From positions 1 to 36,251 of the forward strand of contig BNTV01000045.1 in NCBI GenBank assembly GCA_025996865.1: a DNA stretch of 36,251 nucleotides, given 5' to 3'. The stretch comes from Bacteroidia bacterium (GTDB lineage: Bacteria; Bacteroidota; Bacteroidia; Bacteroidales; Azobacteroidaceae). Positions 8,182 through 17,452 of the stretch are shown here, piece after piece. Positions within the stretch are counted from its first letter, which is position 1; each line of letters opens with the position of its first letter. The translations under genes were made by a program, and so were the position numbers. Under the pieces are notes generated by a model. It saw only the letters and a program-made list of their open reading frames with translations, had not been told where the DNA came from and did no database searches.

Positions 8182-8913
8182 TTACAAAATAGATACTAAA
8201 CGTCTGAAATTATCCCAAAGAATTATTTGCATTTTTTCTACTTTCATATTTTTCATTTTAGCAATTTCTTCCACTATTTTATCTATTTCAGAAGGTTTAT
8301 AAAGATGTCCATTCATGAATGTAAATGGGCTATCTGTCTCAATAAGTATCTTATTATCAGGAATATTGTTAATTATTTTCCGACCGGACTCAGAATTAAG
8401 CATTGCATAATTAACTGAAAAATAACAACCATTTCCAATTGCTTGCATTTGAACTTGTTTTGTTCCGGAATACCAATGAAGAATCACTTTTCCATTAAAT
8501 TGACTTCCGATAATTGATACGACTTCCGAAGCCGCCATTCTTGAATGGACTGAAAGTATTTTGTTTCCAAGGGAATGGCATTGATTAATTAATTCTTCAA
8601 AAAAAGATATTTGCTGATTTTTACACTCTTTGCCTGTTTTCAAATCAATTCCAACTTCACCAATATATTTTGCCTCAGGGAGCAATCGCCACATATCGGG
8701 AATATACTTCTGATATTGTCCAATAAGTTCGGGATGAAAACCTAAAGCAACCCTTACGTATTTACTATCAACTTCTTTTCTTAATTTCTCATACAAAGGC
8801 GGTAAGTTTGTAACCGCAATTGTATATATTTTATTGCATTCAATTTCTTCAATAACTTCATTCCTCGATCTTTGAAGGTCTAAATGAAAATGTGTATCAT
8901 ATAAATTAGCCAT
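8182..8913 (-). CDS. qatD: QatD, TatD-like metal-dependent nuclease of the Qat anti-phage system
   Basis: A 243-residue TatD-family protein. Metal ligands are all visible: His8 and His10 (DTHFHLD), Glu86 (GEVGID), His123 (SVHSR), His146 (LHWYSG) and Asp194 (ETDSP); GFHP with His60 is also typical. It is slightly shorter than housekeeping TatD (about 260) and diverges in the C-terminus. It overlaps qatC by eight bases and is last in the qatABCD order, which identifies it as QatD rather than housekeeping TatD. In the family, TatD enzymes are 3'-5' DNases; the role in phage defence is known from Qat systems as a whole, while the precise substrate is not established here. Confidence 0.92.
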   Translation of the reverse strand: MANLYDTHFHLDLQRSRNEVIEEIECNKIYTIAVTNLPPLYEKLRKEVDSKYVRVALGFHPELIGQYQKYIPDMWRLLPEAKYIGEVGIDLKTGKECKNQQISFFEELINQCHSLGNKILSVHSRMAASEVVSIIGSQFNGKVILHWYSGTKQVQMQAIGNGCYFSVNYAMLNSESGRKIINNIPDNKILIETDSPFTFMNGHLYKPSEIDKIVEEIAKMKNMKVEKMQIILWDNFRRLVSIL

Positions 8914-10201
8914 TATGCTTATCCAATAAAGATTTTAATTCAACCATCCCTTTTTTATAAACGTCACAATAATTGTCAATATTGTCATTTATCGGGCCGG
9001 ATATTTGTACTGTCAGAGCTGTATCAATCGTATTGTTCTCGTAATCTCTCATTCCTAATTTGAAAGACCGTAGATTTTCTGAGGCGCCTACATTTTGAAA
9101 ATCTTTATCTCTATAGATGGATAAATCAACCCCGTATGCAAATTCTATTGCAGCCCGACGGATAATGCAAGGTAAACAATTTCCACAATGAGAAGGAGAG
9201 CTATCTTTCTTATATCTACCAACATCAGGATGGGAGCAAGACATCGTTTCTGAAATATGTGTTTTGAGAAATAGTTGGTCTTTACATTCCTTTATCATTT
9301 CTCCCTTTGTTTTGAATTGGTATGGATTATACAACTTGACTTTTATATCCAAATTAATGAGCAATTGTTGCAATAATCCCATATAAAACGGATGCGTTGT
9401 TCTTGTGCTACTGCTTCCTAATCTTGTGTTGGTAAGCGGAATATTTAATGAAATAACTCCATTTTCAGGGATATACAAATAAATATCTTGGTTGACGGCT
9501 GAACCTAACATTATAGCATGAGCAAAAAACATAAAAGAACGTGTTCTTGTTGTATCCTCAATCCCTTTAAGTGGAGAGGCGAAAAAATTAAAAAATTGTT
9601 CCGCTGACAATTGGTATTGTGTTATTAGTTTGTCGATTAAATTTTTCTGATATTGTATCACTCCCTTTCCGCCACCATAATGACCGACAAACCAAACATC
9701 TTTTTCTTTCGCAAGTAAATCTATTGCTCCAATGAATGAATCTAATCCACCCGACAACATACAGATTGCTTGGGGTTGATATTTTTTCTTTTGGCGTTTT
9801 ATTCCTTTAAAAGCTCGCTCTTCTTTTTGATTTAGAACTCTTTTTCTAAATTCAAAACTCCAAATATCACCGCTTAAAAATGAAAGCAATTTCTCAAGGA
9901 GTTCCTTATTTTCGTTCCATTTATCTATTTCAAGGACAGGTATATATAATTTTATTTGTCGAGTCCACGCATCATCTTCTATTTTCCGAGATATTTTTCT
10001 ATCTGCATAATATACCATTAAAGAGATGTATAACAAATCAATAGCTGCATTTTTAAATTCTCCGCTTTGATATAATTGTTTTTTATGTTTGTCCCAAAAT
10101 GTGTAATAATACTGATTCTTTGAAAATAAATCAACAGCAAAATCAATATCTGCTTTTACAAATTTATCGTCTTCGTGTATTCTGCATATTATCTCTTTCA
10201 T
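8906..10201 (-). CDS. qatC: QatC, QueC-like ATP-dependent enzyme of the Qat system
   Basis: A 431-residue protein with an N-terminal extension (about 1-140) followed by a QueC-like domain. The PP-loop ATP-binding motif is SGGLDS (residues 150-155), and a zinc site is formed by Cys322, Cys339, Cys342 and Cys345 (CSHP, then CGNCLPC). QueC makes the 7-cyano-7-deazaguanine precursor of queuosine; here the larger size, absence of queCDEF neighbours and the fixed place between qatB and qatD mark it as QatC. The start overlaps the qatB stop by four bases (ATGA). I recall reports that QueC-like proteins in defence systems attach a deazaguanine to a partner protein, which is not verifiable from this sequence. 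Confidence 0.93.
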   Translation of the reverse strand: MKEIICRIHEDDKFVKADIDFAVDLFSKNQYYYTFWDKHKKQLYQSGEFKNAAIDLLYISLMVYYADRKISRKIEDDAWTRQIKLYIPVLEIDKWNENKELLEKLLSFLSGDIWSFEFRKRVLNQKEERAFKGIKRQKKKYQPQAICMLSGGLDSFIGAIDLLAKEKDVWFVGHYGGGKGVIQYQKNLIDKLITQYQLSAEQFFNFFASPLKGIEDTTRTRSFMFFAHAIMLGSAVNQDIYLYIPENGVISLNIPLTNTRLGSSSTRTTHPFYMGLLQQLLINLDIKVKLYNPYQFKTKGEMIKECKDQLFLKTHISETMSCSHPDVGRYKKDSSPSHCGNCLPCIIRRAAIEFAYGVDLSIYRDKDFQNVGASENLRSFKLGMRDYENNTIDTALTVQISGPINDNIDNYCDVYKKGMVELKSLLDKHNG

Positions 10202-11061
10202 AATTGGTCCTCCAAAACTTTATAACACTGTTTATATAATCCTTCAACCAAGACATGGACATTAGTTGTTTGTGAATTTATCGTTGAAAGAGGTTTATCT
10301 TTCAGCGTAGTAGATACTTTGGTTTCGATATATTCACGTATCTCTTTTTCGATTTTTGCAGCAGCCGAACTGTTTTCAGATTTTTTCTCAATTCTACTGC
10401 CAACTTCATTTATCAGCCTTTCGTATATGTATGTCTCTATATATTTTGTGATAAGCAGTTCCGAAATATTAGAATCGAAGGAATCCAATAATGATATATC
10501 TTGCTTTTCGTCTTCAAATTTCTCATAGATAATAGACATTGTATTTATCAACGCTTTTCGAGCTACGGCATTATCTTTTGAATCAGGAACCGGTGCCAGT
10601 ACATTTATAATATCATTTAAGATTTCTTTGGGTTTTCTTCCTTCAAATTGAATTTTATACTCATTCAATACTTGCGCTATTCCTTTTTTGGATATACCGC
10701 CAAAGAAATCTCCAATATTGATAGTTGTTCTTATAGCAGATTTAGCAGACTTTGCAGCATTTCCAGCTCCTCCATGTCCCTTGACATAATCTGAAACTGC
10801 TCTTGTTTTTCCGTTTTGACTTGATTTTCCAGAAGCATATCTTGACATAGAACTTTTTGCTTGTTGCCAAGGATTATGTTGAGGTTGGTTGGGAGATGAT
10901 TCTTGTGAAGGCTTATTTCCTTCATCTGGTTTGCCATTCTCCGGATTTTGCTCTGGTTTTTCAGGTTGATTCGAGGAAAAAGAGTTTCCACCCTCATCGT
11001 TAAAATCAGAAGGCAACAAAGGAGAGCGATTGGGGCCACTGTACATACTTGAGGTTCCCAT
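10198..11061 (-). CDS. qatB: QatB, low-complexity N-terminus plus helical domain
   Basis: A 287-residue protein of the Qat system with no known enzyme motif. Residues 1-15 (MGTSSMYSGPNRSPL) are followed by a disordered stretch rich in Pro, Asn, Gln, Glu and Ser to about residue 80. A Gly/Ala segment comes next (YVKGHGGAGNAAKSA, about 92-106), then an alpha-helical domain to the end. The Met-Gly start would leave an N-terminal glycine after methionine removal. It begins one base downstream of the qatA stop and overlaps qatC by four bases, so it is translationally coupled. In the system it is the least understood component; its tail may be the substrate of QatC (inference). Confidence 0.9.
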   Translation of the reverse strand: MGTSSMYSGPNRSPLLPSDFNDEGGNSFSSNQPEKPEQNPENGKPDEGNKPSQESSPNQPQHNPWQQAKSSMSRYASGKSSQNGKTRAVSDYVKGHGGAGNAAKSAKSAIRTTINIGDFFGGISKKGIAQVLNEYKIQFEGRKPKEILNDIINVLAPVPDSKDNAVARKALINTMSIIYEKFEDEKQDISLLDSFDSNISELLITKYIETYIYERLINEVGSRIEKKSENSSAAAKIEKEIREYIETKVSTTLKDKPLSTINSQTTNVHVLVEGLYKQCYKVLEDQL

Positions 11062-11062
11062 A

Positions 11063-12886
11063 TTATGTTTGTCTTAAATTGTTCATTTCATTTTCAATAG
11101 CACTTTTCAATTTAGAATTTTCTGATTGCCATTTTGAATATAATTCAACAATCTTTGCTTTATCATTCAGTTTTAGAGCAAATTCTGTTATTTTGGGAAT
11201 GAAAGATGTCTTTATTTTGCTTGCCGATATACGCTCTAAAATTGCAATAGTTTCAATATGTAGTTCTGTCTTGGTCGCACTCCATTCAATAAAGGATAGA
11301 AAAGTAGATTTTTCAATGTCAGTAGCTGATTCAATTTTAGATGTTAATACCTTATGAATTATAGAGGCTTCATATTCGTTAATATTTGAAGCATTTTTAA
11401 TTGCATCATTTCTTGCTGAATCACTATTACTTAGCAATTGTTCTAATGTAGATGCTGCATCTTTACTGAGATTCTGTTGCCTTGCAAAGGAAGTATTTCT
11501 AATACTTTCACGTGAAAAGTAAAAATAAGATTTCAAATCTTCATTTTCTAATTTTGGCTCAATCTTGAGCCAATTTATTATCCAAGCATCATTTTCCCAC
11601 ATCTTTAATTCTTTCGCATCATTCCATTGGTCATTTTCAATTAACGCTAATTCTTTGGGTTTTCCGTTATCAATTGTTTGGAGTTCTGCTAACCGTTTAT
11701 AAAAAGAATCTTTAAAATATTCTACAAGCATTATTTTGGAGAGAATTCTTCTATCTAATTTAATTCCTCTATATTCAGCCATCTGCATACGCGACTCCAT
11801 AGCATTAAGGAAACGTTTACAGTGTCTGGGATTTCCATTCAAACCTTTTGCAAGAACAGATGATATTTGTTTTGATAAGGAAATCGTATCTTTTAATTTT
11901 TCAGCCAACTCTTCTGATTTTTCTTTAATCAATTCGTAGGTTAATTCAAAATCAAGAAAATTTTCTTTTTTCTTTTCTTTAATAATATCCTGTATCTGAG
12001 TGAGATTATCTTTTGCTTCATCTTCAAACAACAGGCACATGATGTAAAATTCTACTTCTTTCTGACCTAATTGTGGAATACGAATCGGATATTGGATCAG
12101 TTTCTCCAAATACTCCTTCCCAATATCTATTTGATTCCCCTCTATATCAGGATATTTCATCTGAACAGCATATCTTATTTGACGTTCATCTGCCCCGATT
12201 ATAAAAGATGTTCCTTTGGCAAATAGGAATAGCCTAATTGCTTCTAAGGTTTCTAAAATGGTTTCATGTTTGCAACGGTCTAATTCATCAATAAATACGA
12301 CAAGTCTCTTTATATTCGTTTCCTTTAAAACGGATTCAAAATCAGCATGAAAAGATTTTACACTTTTTCTTATTTCCTTGCTTTTGAATGCCTTAAATAT
12401 TCCTTCTATCTCTTTTTCTTCAACTTGTTTCCCTTTAGATGCCAATGCGCTTTTAATTGTTTCGATAGTTATATCAGCGACAGATAATATGCCTCCGGTA
12501 AGCAGAAAATCAATACCATATTTAGCCAGTTTACTTGATAGTTTAAAGAAATCAATATTGTCATATAGATTTTTAAGCGTTCTTTTCGTTTTTTCTGTTG
12601 GCGTTTTTGCTTTATTTATTTCATCTAAAATAGAACCGATTAACGCAACTTTTGCATCTTCATATCCTTCAAATAGCCAACCATTGAATTTTATACACAA
12701 AACATCTTTCTCTTTAGACAAGTCATTCATTACCATATCCATCAAACTGGATTTTCCACTACCCCAGTCGCCATAAATGCCAATCGTTGATGGAGTTAAT
12801 TTATCGTCCAAGATAATTTTCTTAGTAACATCTACTAAGTAATCAAAATCTAATAAATCAATATTTGTTTCGCAATCTTTCCACAT
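11063..12886 (-). CDS. qatA: QatA, KAP family P-loop NTPase of the Qat system
   Basis: A 607-residue KAP NTPase. Walker A is GDWGSGKSS (about residues 39-47). Walker B is VVFIDELDRC (about 196-205, with Asp200 and Glu201), separated by the long insertion typical of KAP proteins. That insertion contains a hydrophobic patch around residues 125-140 (LLTGGILSVADI), which could touch the membrane. A later NPRHCKRFLNA motif (sensor-like) is also characteristic of KAP proteins. The C-terminal 200 residues are helical with no known domain. It is the first gene of qatABCD; no housekeeping promoter is seen in the 42 bases upstream, suggesting read-through from the preceding genes. Confidence 0.93.
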   Translation of the reverse strand: MWKDCETNIDLLDFDYLVDVTKKIILDDKLTPSTIGIYGDWGSGKSSLMDMVMNDLSKEKDVLCIKFNGWLFEGYEDAKVALIGSILDEINKAKTPTEKTKRTLKNLYDNIDFFKLSSKLAKYGIDFLLTGGILSVADITIETIKSALASKGKQVEEKEIEGIFKAFKSKEIRKSVKSFHADFESVLKETNIKRLVVFIDELDRCKHETILETLEAIRLFLFAKGTSFIIGADERQIRYAVQMKYPDIEGNQIDIGKEYLEKLIQYPIRIPQLGQKEVEFYIMCLLFEDEAKDNLTQIQDIIKEKKKENFLDFELTYELIKEKSEELAEKLKDTISLSKQISSVLAKGLNGNPRHCKRFLNAMESRMQMAEYRGIKLDRRILSKIMLVEYFKDSFYKRLAELQTIDNGKPKELALIENDQWNDAKELKMWENDAWIINWLKIEPKLENEDLKSYFYFSRESIRNTSFARQQNLSKDAASTLEQLLSNSDSARNDAIKNASNINEYEASIIHKVLTSKIESATDIEKSTFLSFIEWSATKTELHIETIAILERISASKIKTSFIPKITEFALKLNDKAKIVELYSKWQSENSKLKSAIENEMNNLRQT

Positions 12887-12928
12887 ATTACTATTTAAAA
12901 GTTTGTTTTTTCAATTCATATTGTATTA

Positions 12929-14022
12929 TCACAATCCGGATGGAACTAACCCAAGATTATTAATTGATTCATTTACATACTGTAAAGACTCATGCACTTT
13001 CAAGACTCCTGTGTAATCCCAGAATTTTAATTCGCCATTGAATTCTCTTAAATCACCAATCTCTTTTTTAATCTTTTCTATTTGCTTCTGGTCTGTCACA
13101 GCTATAATCCCTTGAACTGCTTTATTATTTTTCACTTTCATTAGATTAAGAATCAAGCTATCTATTGAGCCGGAAGTCTGAACTTCAAAAGCATAAATTA
13201 CTCGACCCATGTTACCAATAATTACTTCCCAGACTGTATCAACGATTGCACCTGCGGCAACTTTCTTTTCTATGTCTGTGTTAAAACCAAGCCAACGACC
13301 AATTTCTGCCAACTTATCTCTGATATCATTGTGAATAAATTCCTTGTCTTTTGGAGATACTTTTTCAATTGCATCAACAGAATCAGAAGAAATACTACCT
13401 ATCGTCAATTTACTTAGGTTTGACTGAACTTGTAATTCCTGCCAAATAAAGTAATCAACCGCAAGTAAATCAGTAGAATGATTTGTTCTTTTTCCATAAC
13501 CACAGCCATTTCTTTCGCTTTTTCGCATAAATAGGCATACATTTTTCCTTTTAACTGATAGTCATAACGAGGAAGATTGGGTATTTCTAAATAATCAAAA
13601 CCAATCAAAGCTCGACGATTCCATATAAGATATTCATGAGGATAGGTTTTACATAACAATTCACTCATCATAGCAGGTCCCATTCCTTTTATCTTCTTTC
13701 GAAATTCATCCCACCGCGTTTCAATCTTATCCGAACCCCATATCAGATTTGCAATTTGTTTTTTGAGTATCTCCAACCCATTATCACTAATGAGTTTATT
13801 TACAACATATTGTTTGTTCCCCCAAATAAGCATAGCCCATAAGGGAGCGATATATTCGTAAATATCTTCTTCTGTCATTGACAAAATGCGTTCTTTTGTG
13901 TATGCTTGATACACAGAAGAAAGTTGTTTCCGTTCTCCTTGCTCAGATATAGCTTGTTCTTTATTTTCATTTATCCACTTTTTATATGCGGAAATGTGCT
14001 GCTTGAGGAGTTCTGTATTCAT
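12929..14022 (-). pseudogene. Frameshifted HhH plus PD-(D/E)XK-like nuclease protein (defence island)
   Basis: Two overlapping ORFs (14022-13414 and 13528-12929) read as one protein of about 364 residues broken by one base. The upstream frame has a helix-hairpin-helix-like segment (IKGMGPAMMSELL, about residues 111-123) and ends in meaningless sequence after EMAVVMEK. Stepping back one base at an A5 run (13489-13493) continues naturally into DLLAVDYFIWQELQ. The downstream part has a nuclease-like core, GAIVD then IYAFEVQTSGS (Asp, then Glu-x-Gln), resembling PD-(D/E)XK enzymes with Gln replacing Lys. The total length (1094 bases) becomes a whole number of codons with one added base. It sits 12 bases after the DGQHR gene and 42 bases before qatA. 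It could be a true frameshift mutation, a sequencing error in the A-run, or, less likely, programmed -1 slippage. Confidence 0.75.
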
Positions 14023-14034
14023 TATTGTTAGTTA

Positions 14035-14808
14035 TTAAAGTTCAAAATGCTTTTTAAGTCTTTCCATAATACCATTTGCCAGTTCATCATAATTAGAAAA
14101 TCTCAACTGAGAAAGTCCTCTTAAATTAAATCCGACAAAATGATCCTCACTAATATTTTTATCTCTATGCGTGGAAGTAGTTTTATATAAAAGAATAATC
14201 GGAGGCTTAATACCTGCTGCTTCAGAAACACCCATAGCATATCCAATTTCATGATATACATTTTTACTTAAAGGTTTCTTATATTCTCTTGCTTGATGTT
14301 TTATCCAACCATCTTTTTTTTCTTTATCGGATTCGTTCTTAATTTCATCAGGTATATCAACAAATGGATACCACCATTCTATGTTCGAACTAAATGGTTC
14401 TAATCTGTGATTTCCATCAACTCTTGGTAATTTTTCATCTATTGTTTTAGGTTCTAACTCAAGAAAGGCATGCCTCGCCCTATAACCACTATATGGTAGT
14501 CGCTGTTTTAAAACTCTTAACCCATTAACAAATGTAGCATCTACGCTATCAACGTCTTTATCATCTGCAACACTTGCTAAAAGATCAGCATATTGATTTG
14601 TTCGACAAGCCAAAATAACATCTGGAAAATAGGTATAGTCTATTCCTTTTAAAAATTTTACAATATCTCTTTTGTGTTCATCATTCGCAATGCGTTGATA
14701 TGCTTCAGGTCGTTTAGATACATTAGCTAATTCTCCTATAGGAGCAAATCCGCGTAAAACCACATACTTGTCAAAAGTTCTATATATTATCCCTTCTAAT
14801 TTTGCCAT
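14035..14808 (-). CDS. DGQHR/DndB-like (ParB-like fold) protein
   Basis: A 257-residue protein with a DGNHR motif (residues 131-135, in LPRVDGNHRL), the hallmark of the DGQHR family related to DndB and to the ParB/sulfiredoxin fold. Other family-like features are a Tyr/Arg-rich N-terminal part (RPEAYQRI and KRDIVKFL, about residues 33-54), where such proteins often carry QR and R-I-K-YL motifs, and a central VNGLRVL strand. DGQHR proteins are frequent in DNA-modification and restriction loci. This one begins two bases after the stop of the nuclease-methyltransferase gene, so it is almost certainly co-translated with it. Its biochemical activity is not established; an NTP-dependent DNA-binding or regulatory role is an inference from relatives. 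Confidence 0.7.
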   Translation of the reverse strand: MAKLEGIIYRTFDKYVVLRGFAPIGELANVSKRPEAYQRIANDEHKRDIVKFLKGIDYTYFPDVILACRTNQYADLLASVADDKDVDSVDATFVNGLRVLKQRLPYSGYRARHAFLELEPKTIDEKLPRVDGNHRLEPFSSNIEWWYPFVDIPDEIKNESDKEKKDGWIKHQAREYKKPLSKNVYHEIGYAMGVSEAAGIKPPIILLYKTTSTHRDKNISEDHFVGFNLRGLSQLRFSNYDELANGIMERLKKHFEL

Positions 14809-14810
14809 AA

Positions 14811-17450
14811 CTAACCAATTATTATGTGCTCTATTGTATAAAATACCGATTCTTTAATGCGCTCTATTTCATTCAATTTTCTTTGAATTTCGTTGTTGGA
14901 TTCATCAAGATTTTCGATAATCTGTTCTTGTATTTCAATTGGAGGCAAAGGTATTTTTAATTCCATCAAAAAGTCTTTTGAAACTCGTTGTTGCCCGGCA
15001 GAACCCCCAAAATAATTCTGGGCGCTTTCTAATAAACGCCTGTCTCTTAATAAAAAATGTAAATATTTAACCAGCACTTTAGCTGATTCTTTGGGACGTA
15101 TAACAAAATATTCTGTTGACCCACAACCAACGCCATTCAAAAGATTACGTGCTATGGCTGATTTACCATTTTGCATACAAGGAGTTATCTTTGCCCACAA
15201 TAAATCATTATTTATAAATTTCGTAAACCCTTTAACTTCTGATACATTCTTCTCTTTTAACGCTTTTATGACACCATATTCTTCATCTATCGCTTCCATA
15301 GGAATAAAAGAAATGCTGTCATTCTTATTTAAATTGGATAAAGTGACAGAGGGATCAATATAGGCAACCTCAGATAAGCTAACTAATGGATATTTATTTG
15401 ATTTAAACGTGAAGGAAGTTCTATAAACAGAAGGGTCTAACCTTTTTCCGACAAAATCAATATATTCGACAAATATATCCCTATTATTTGTGACATTTCC
15501 TTCCAAAAATGCAGCAACTCTTTTGGCAACATCCGGTAATTCATTGTCATCGATTGGATTACCACTTGAATCATATCCAATATTCTGAACATCGACAAAC
15601 ATCGCAGTATAGTTCCGTAGTATCGCTGCACTTTCTTTTTTGTATTCTTCTAAAATGTACTTTTTTATATCTTCTTTCGTATTTTTGTTTTCGCCTATTT
15701 TGTAGTTGATATTATCAAGGCTATTATGCAACTTGCTTACTGTATCATTGCTATTTTTTCTTAAAATTAAAACCGAGGATTTAACCATTGCTCTCACATG
15801 ACTAAAAGTATGTTGCGGCAATGAAATTACAGCACATAATCTGTATTTCTGCAACAACCAATCTCTAACATATTGATTGGTTGAGTTGGTAATAATGCCA
15901 TCCGGAAGAATGATTGCTAAAAGTCCATCTTCTTTAAGATATTTATAGCATCTTTCTAAAAAAAGAACTTCACTACTTTGAGATACGCGCCATTTATTTT
16001 TATTATTTTCAAACAGTTCATATTCCTTGTAATACTCTACTTCGTCTGCTTTAATAGTGGAACCGAAAGGAGGATTGGTCATAATTAAATCAAATGTACC
16101 ATCCTGAAAATTCAACGTGCGGTTCTCTATTTCAATTGTTTGGTTATTTTTCAGACCATCGTTGGTAATGATATTAGTATGTCCATCGTCATGAATAATC
16201 ATGTTCATTTTAGCTACACGTGAAATTTGTTCATTTATCTCGATACCAAAAAGATGAGTTTGCGCGAAGTTATGCCAATAATTAAACCAATTAGTGTCCT
16301 TTCTTCCGGCATAAACGTCATTTGCTTCTTCCCGAATAGCTTTAAGCGCCTGAATTAAGAAACCTCCACTACCACAAGATGTATCTAATACCCTGTAATT
16401 TTTATTTACACCTATAGCCTGTACAATAAATTGCACAATGGCATTAGGAGTAAAAAACTGTCCAAAATCGCCCCGGAAAAACTCACCCATAAAACGCTGG
16501 AAAGCCAAACCTTTTGCATCCAAATCGGTATTGGACAAATGGATGTCTTGCAAGTATTGAACAACTGTAAAAATCTTGTGTCTATCCAATTTAATATCGT
16601 CTTTAAAAACTTCGGAATCTTTCTTTCGCCCTTCTTCGTACAAAGCTTTTATCCGTTTTTCGAGTTCTGTTTTTGCTTTCTGATTATTCTTATCTTCTTT
16701 ATCCTCAGAATAGTAAATAATTTGGAAATCATACGGTTCACCTTTTGAGCGAGGGTTATTCTCATCCCAACGTTCATCCCATATTTTACAGAAAATCAAC
16801 TTATCCAATTCATCAAAAGCGGTAGTTGGAGCCAATGCCCCACCACCCCAAAGAGCATCATGCGCCGATTTGAATTTTTGGATTAGTTCTCCTTGGGTAC
16901 CTTTCGGAGGTTCAAATGCCCCTTTTACATATTTGTATCGCTGCACTTCTCCATCCCGCTTGGGAATATCAATCATGGCAATACGTTCCACAGGATAAAG
17001 ATTAGATAATTCAAAATATTCATTTTTGATACCAGAAGTAACCCAAGTATAAGTTGCTGCCAAAGCATGAGCATAACTGTATGCCTGATCAACGGCAACT
17101 TGAAACTGACGTTCGTTGATTCCGTCTTCTTTACACTCAACAACAATCAGCACTTTGTTATTTTTCTCATTGTAAACCAAAATATCTGCTTCTTTGGTTT
17201 CAGCACCGACCTGTAGCGATTCGTTAACGGAGATATTTTGTGGCAAATAGTCGTAATCAAAGATTAATTTCAAAAAAGAAGTCGCTTGCACAAACTCTTC
17301 CGGATTTTGCAGTCTCCTTTTTGTTTTGTTTTTACAATTATAATGAATGGTTGTATAATCATCATTTACAACAATATATTTCTTAGCAATCCCTTTTCTA
17401 AAAAGGTCGGTTGCCAATAACTCCTTGATTTCGTCTGTTGTTTTTGCCAT
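14811..17450 (-). CDS. Single-chain restriction-modification enzyme: nuclease, N6-adenine methyltransferase and target-recognition domain
   Basis: An 879-residue fusion. Residues about 40-190 form an HsdR-N-like PD-(D/E)XK nuclease domain, with Asp89 (EADILVY) and Glu105-x-Lys107 (VVECKED). Residues about 280-640 are an HsdM-type methyltransferase, with the GQFFTP motif, SAM-binding motif DTSCGSGGF (356-364) and catalytic NPPF (459-462). Residues about 690-860 form one HsdS-type target-recognition domain ending in IPLPPIEIQEQI and a coiled coil. No helicase/translocase is present here or nearby, so it is not a classical type I system; the architecture matches single-polypeptide type IIG-like enzymes, though with a half-specificity subunit. 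It follows the XRE controller gene by two bases. The recognition sequence cannot be predicted. Confidence 0.88.
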   Translation of the reverse strand: MAKTTDEIKELLATDLFRKGIAKKYIVVNDDYTTIHYNCKNKTKRRLQNPEEFVQATSFLKLIFDYDYLPQNISVNESLQVGAETKEADILVYNEKNNKVLIVVECKEDGINERQFQVAVDQAYSYAHALAATYTWVTSGIKNEYFELSNLYPVERIAMIDIPKRDGEVQRYKYVKGAFEPPKGTQGELIQKFKSAHDALWGGGALAPTTAFDELDKLIFCKIWDERWDENNPRSKGEPYDFQIIYYSEDKEDKNNQKAKTELEKRIKALYEEGRKKDSEVFKDDIKLDRHKIFTVVQYLQDIHLSNTDLDAKGLAFQRFMGEFFRGDFGQFFTPNAIVQFIVQAIGVNKNYRVLDTSCGSGGFLIQALKAIREEANDVYAGRKDTNWFNYWHNFAQTHLFGIEINEQISRVAKMNMIIHDDGHTNIITNDGLKNNQTIEIENRTLNFQDGTFDLIMTNPPFGSTIKADEVEYYKEYELFENNKNKWRVSQSSEVLFLERCYKYLKEDGLLAIILPDGIITNSTNQYVRDWLLQKYRLCAVISLPQHTFSHVRAMVKSSVLILRKNSNDTVSKLHNSLDNINYKIGENKNTKEDIKKYILEEYKKESAAILRNYTAMFVDVQNIGYDSSGNPIDDNELPDVAKRVAAFLEGNVTNNRDIFVEYIDFVGKRLDPSVYRTSFTFKSNKYPLVSLSEVAYIDPSVTLSNLNKNDSISFIPMEAIDEEYGVIKALKEKNVSEVKGFTKFINNDLLWAKITPCMQNGKSAIARNLLNGVGCGSTEYFVIRPKESAKVLVKYLHFLLRDRRLLESAQNYFGGSAGQQRVSKDFLMELKIPLPPIEIQEQIIENLDESNNEIQRKLNEIERIKESVFYTIEHIIIG

Positions 17451-17452
17451 AT

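Noticed and set aside
8182..8913. Housekeeping tatD
   Set aside because: Overlap with qatC and divergent C-terminus fit QatD better.
8906..10201. Housekeeping queC for queuosine synthesis
   Set aside because: The protein is about 200 residues longer than QueC and sits between qatB and qatD with coupled starts; no other queuosine genes are near.
12929..14022. Two separate overlapping genes at 13414-14022 and 12929-13528
   Set aside because: The overlap of 115 bases is meaningless in one frame on each side; a single-base shift restores one coherent protein.
14811..17450. Classical type I HsdM
   Set aside because: It carries its own nuclease and target-recognition domains and no HsdR or HsdS partner is present.
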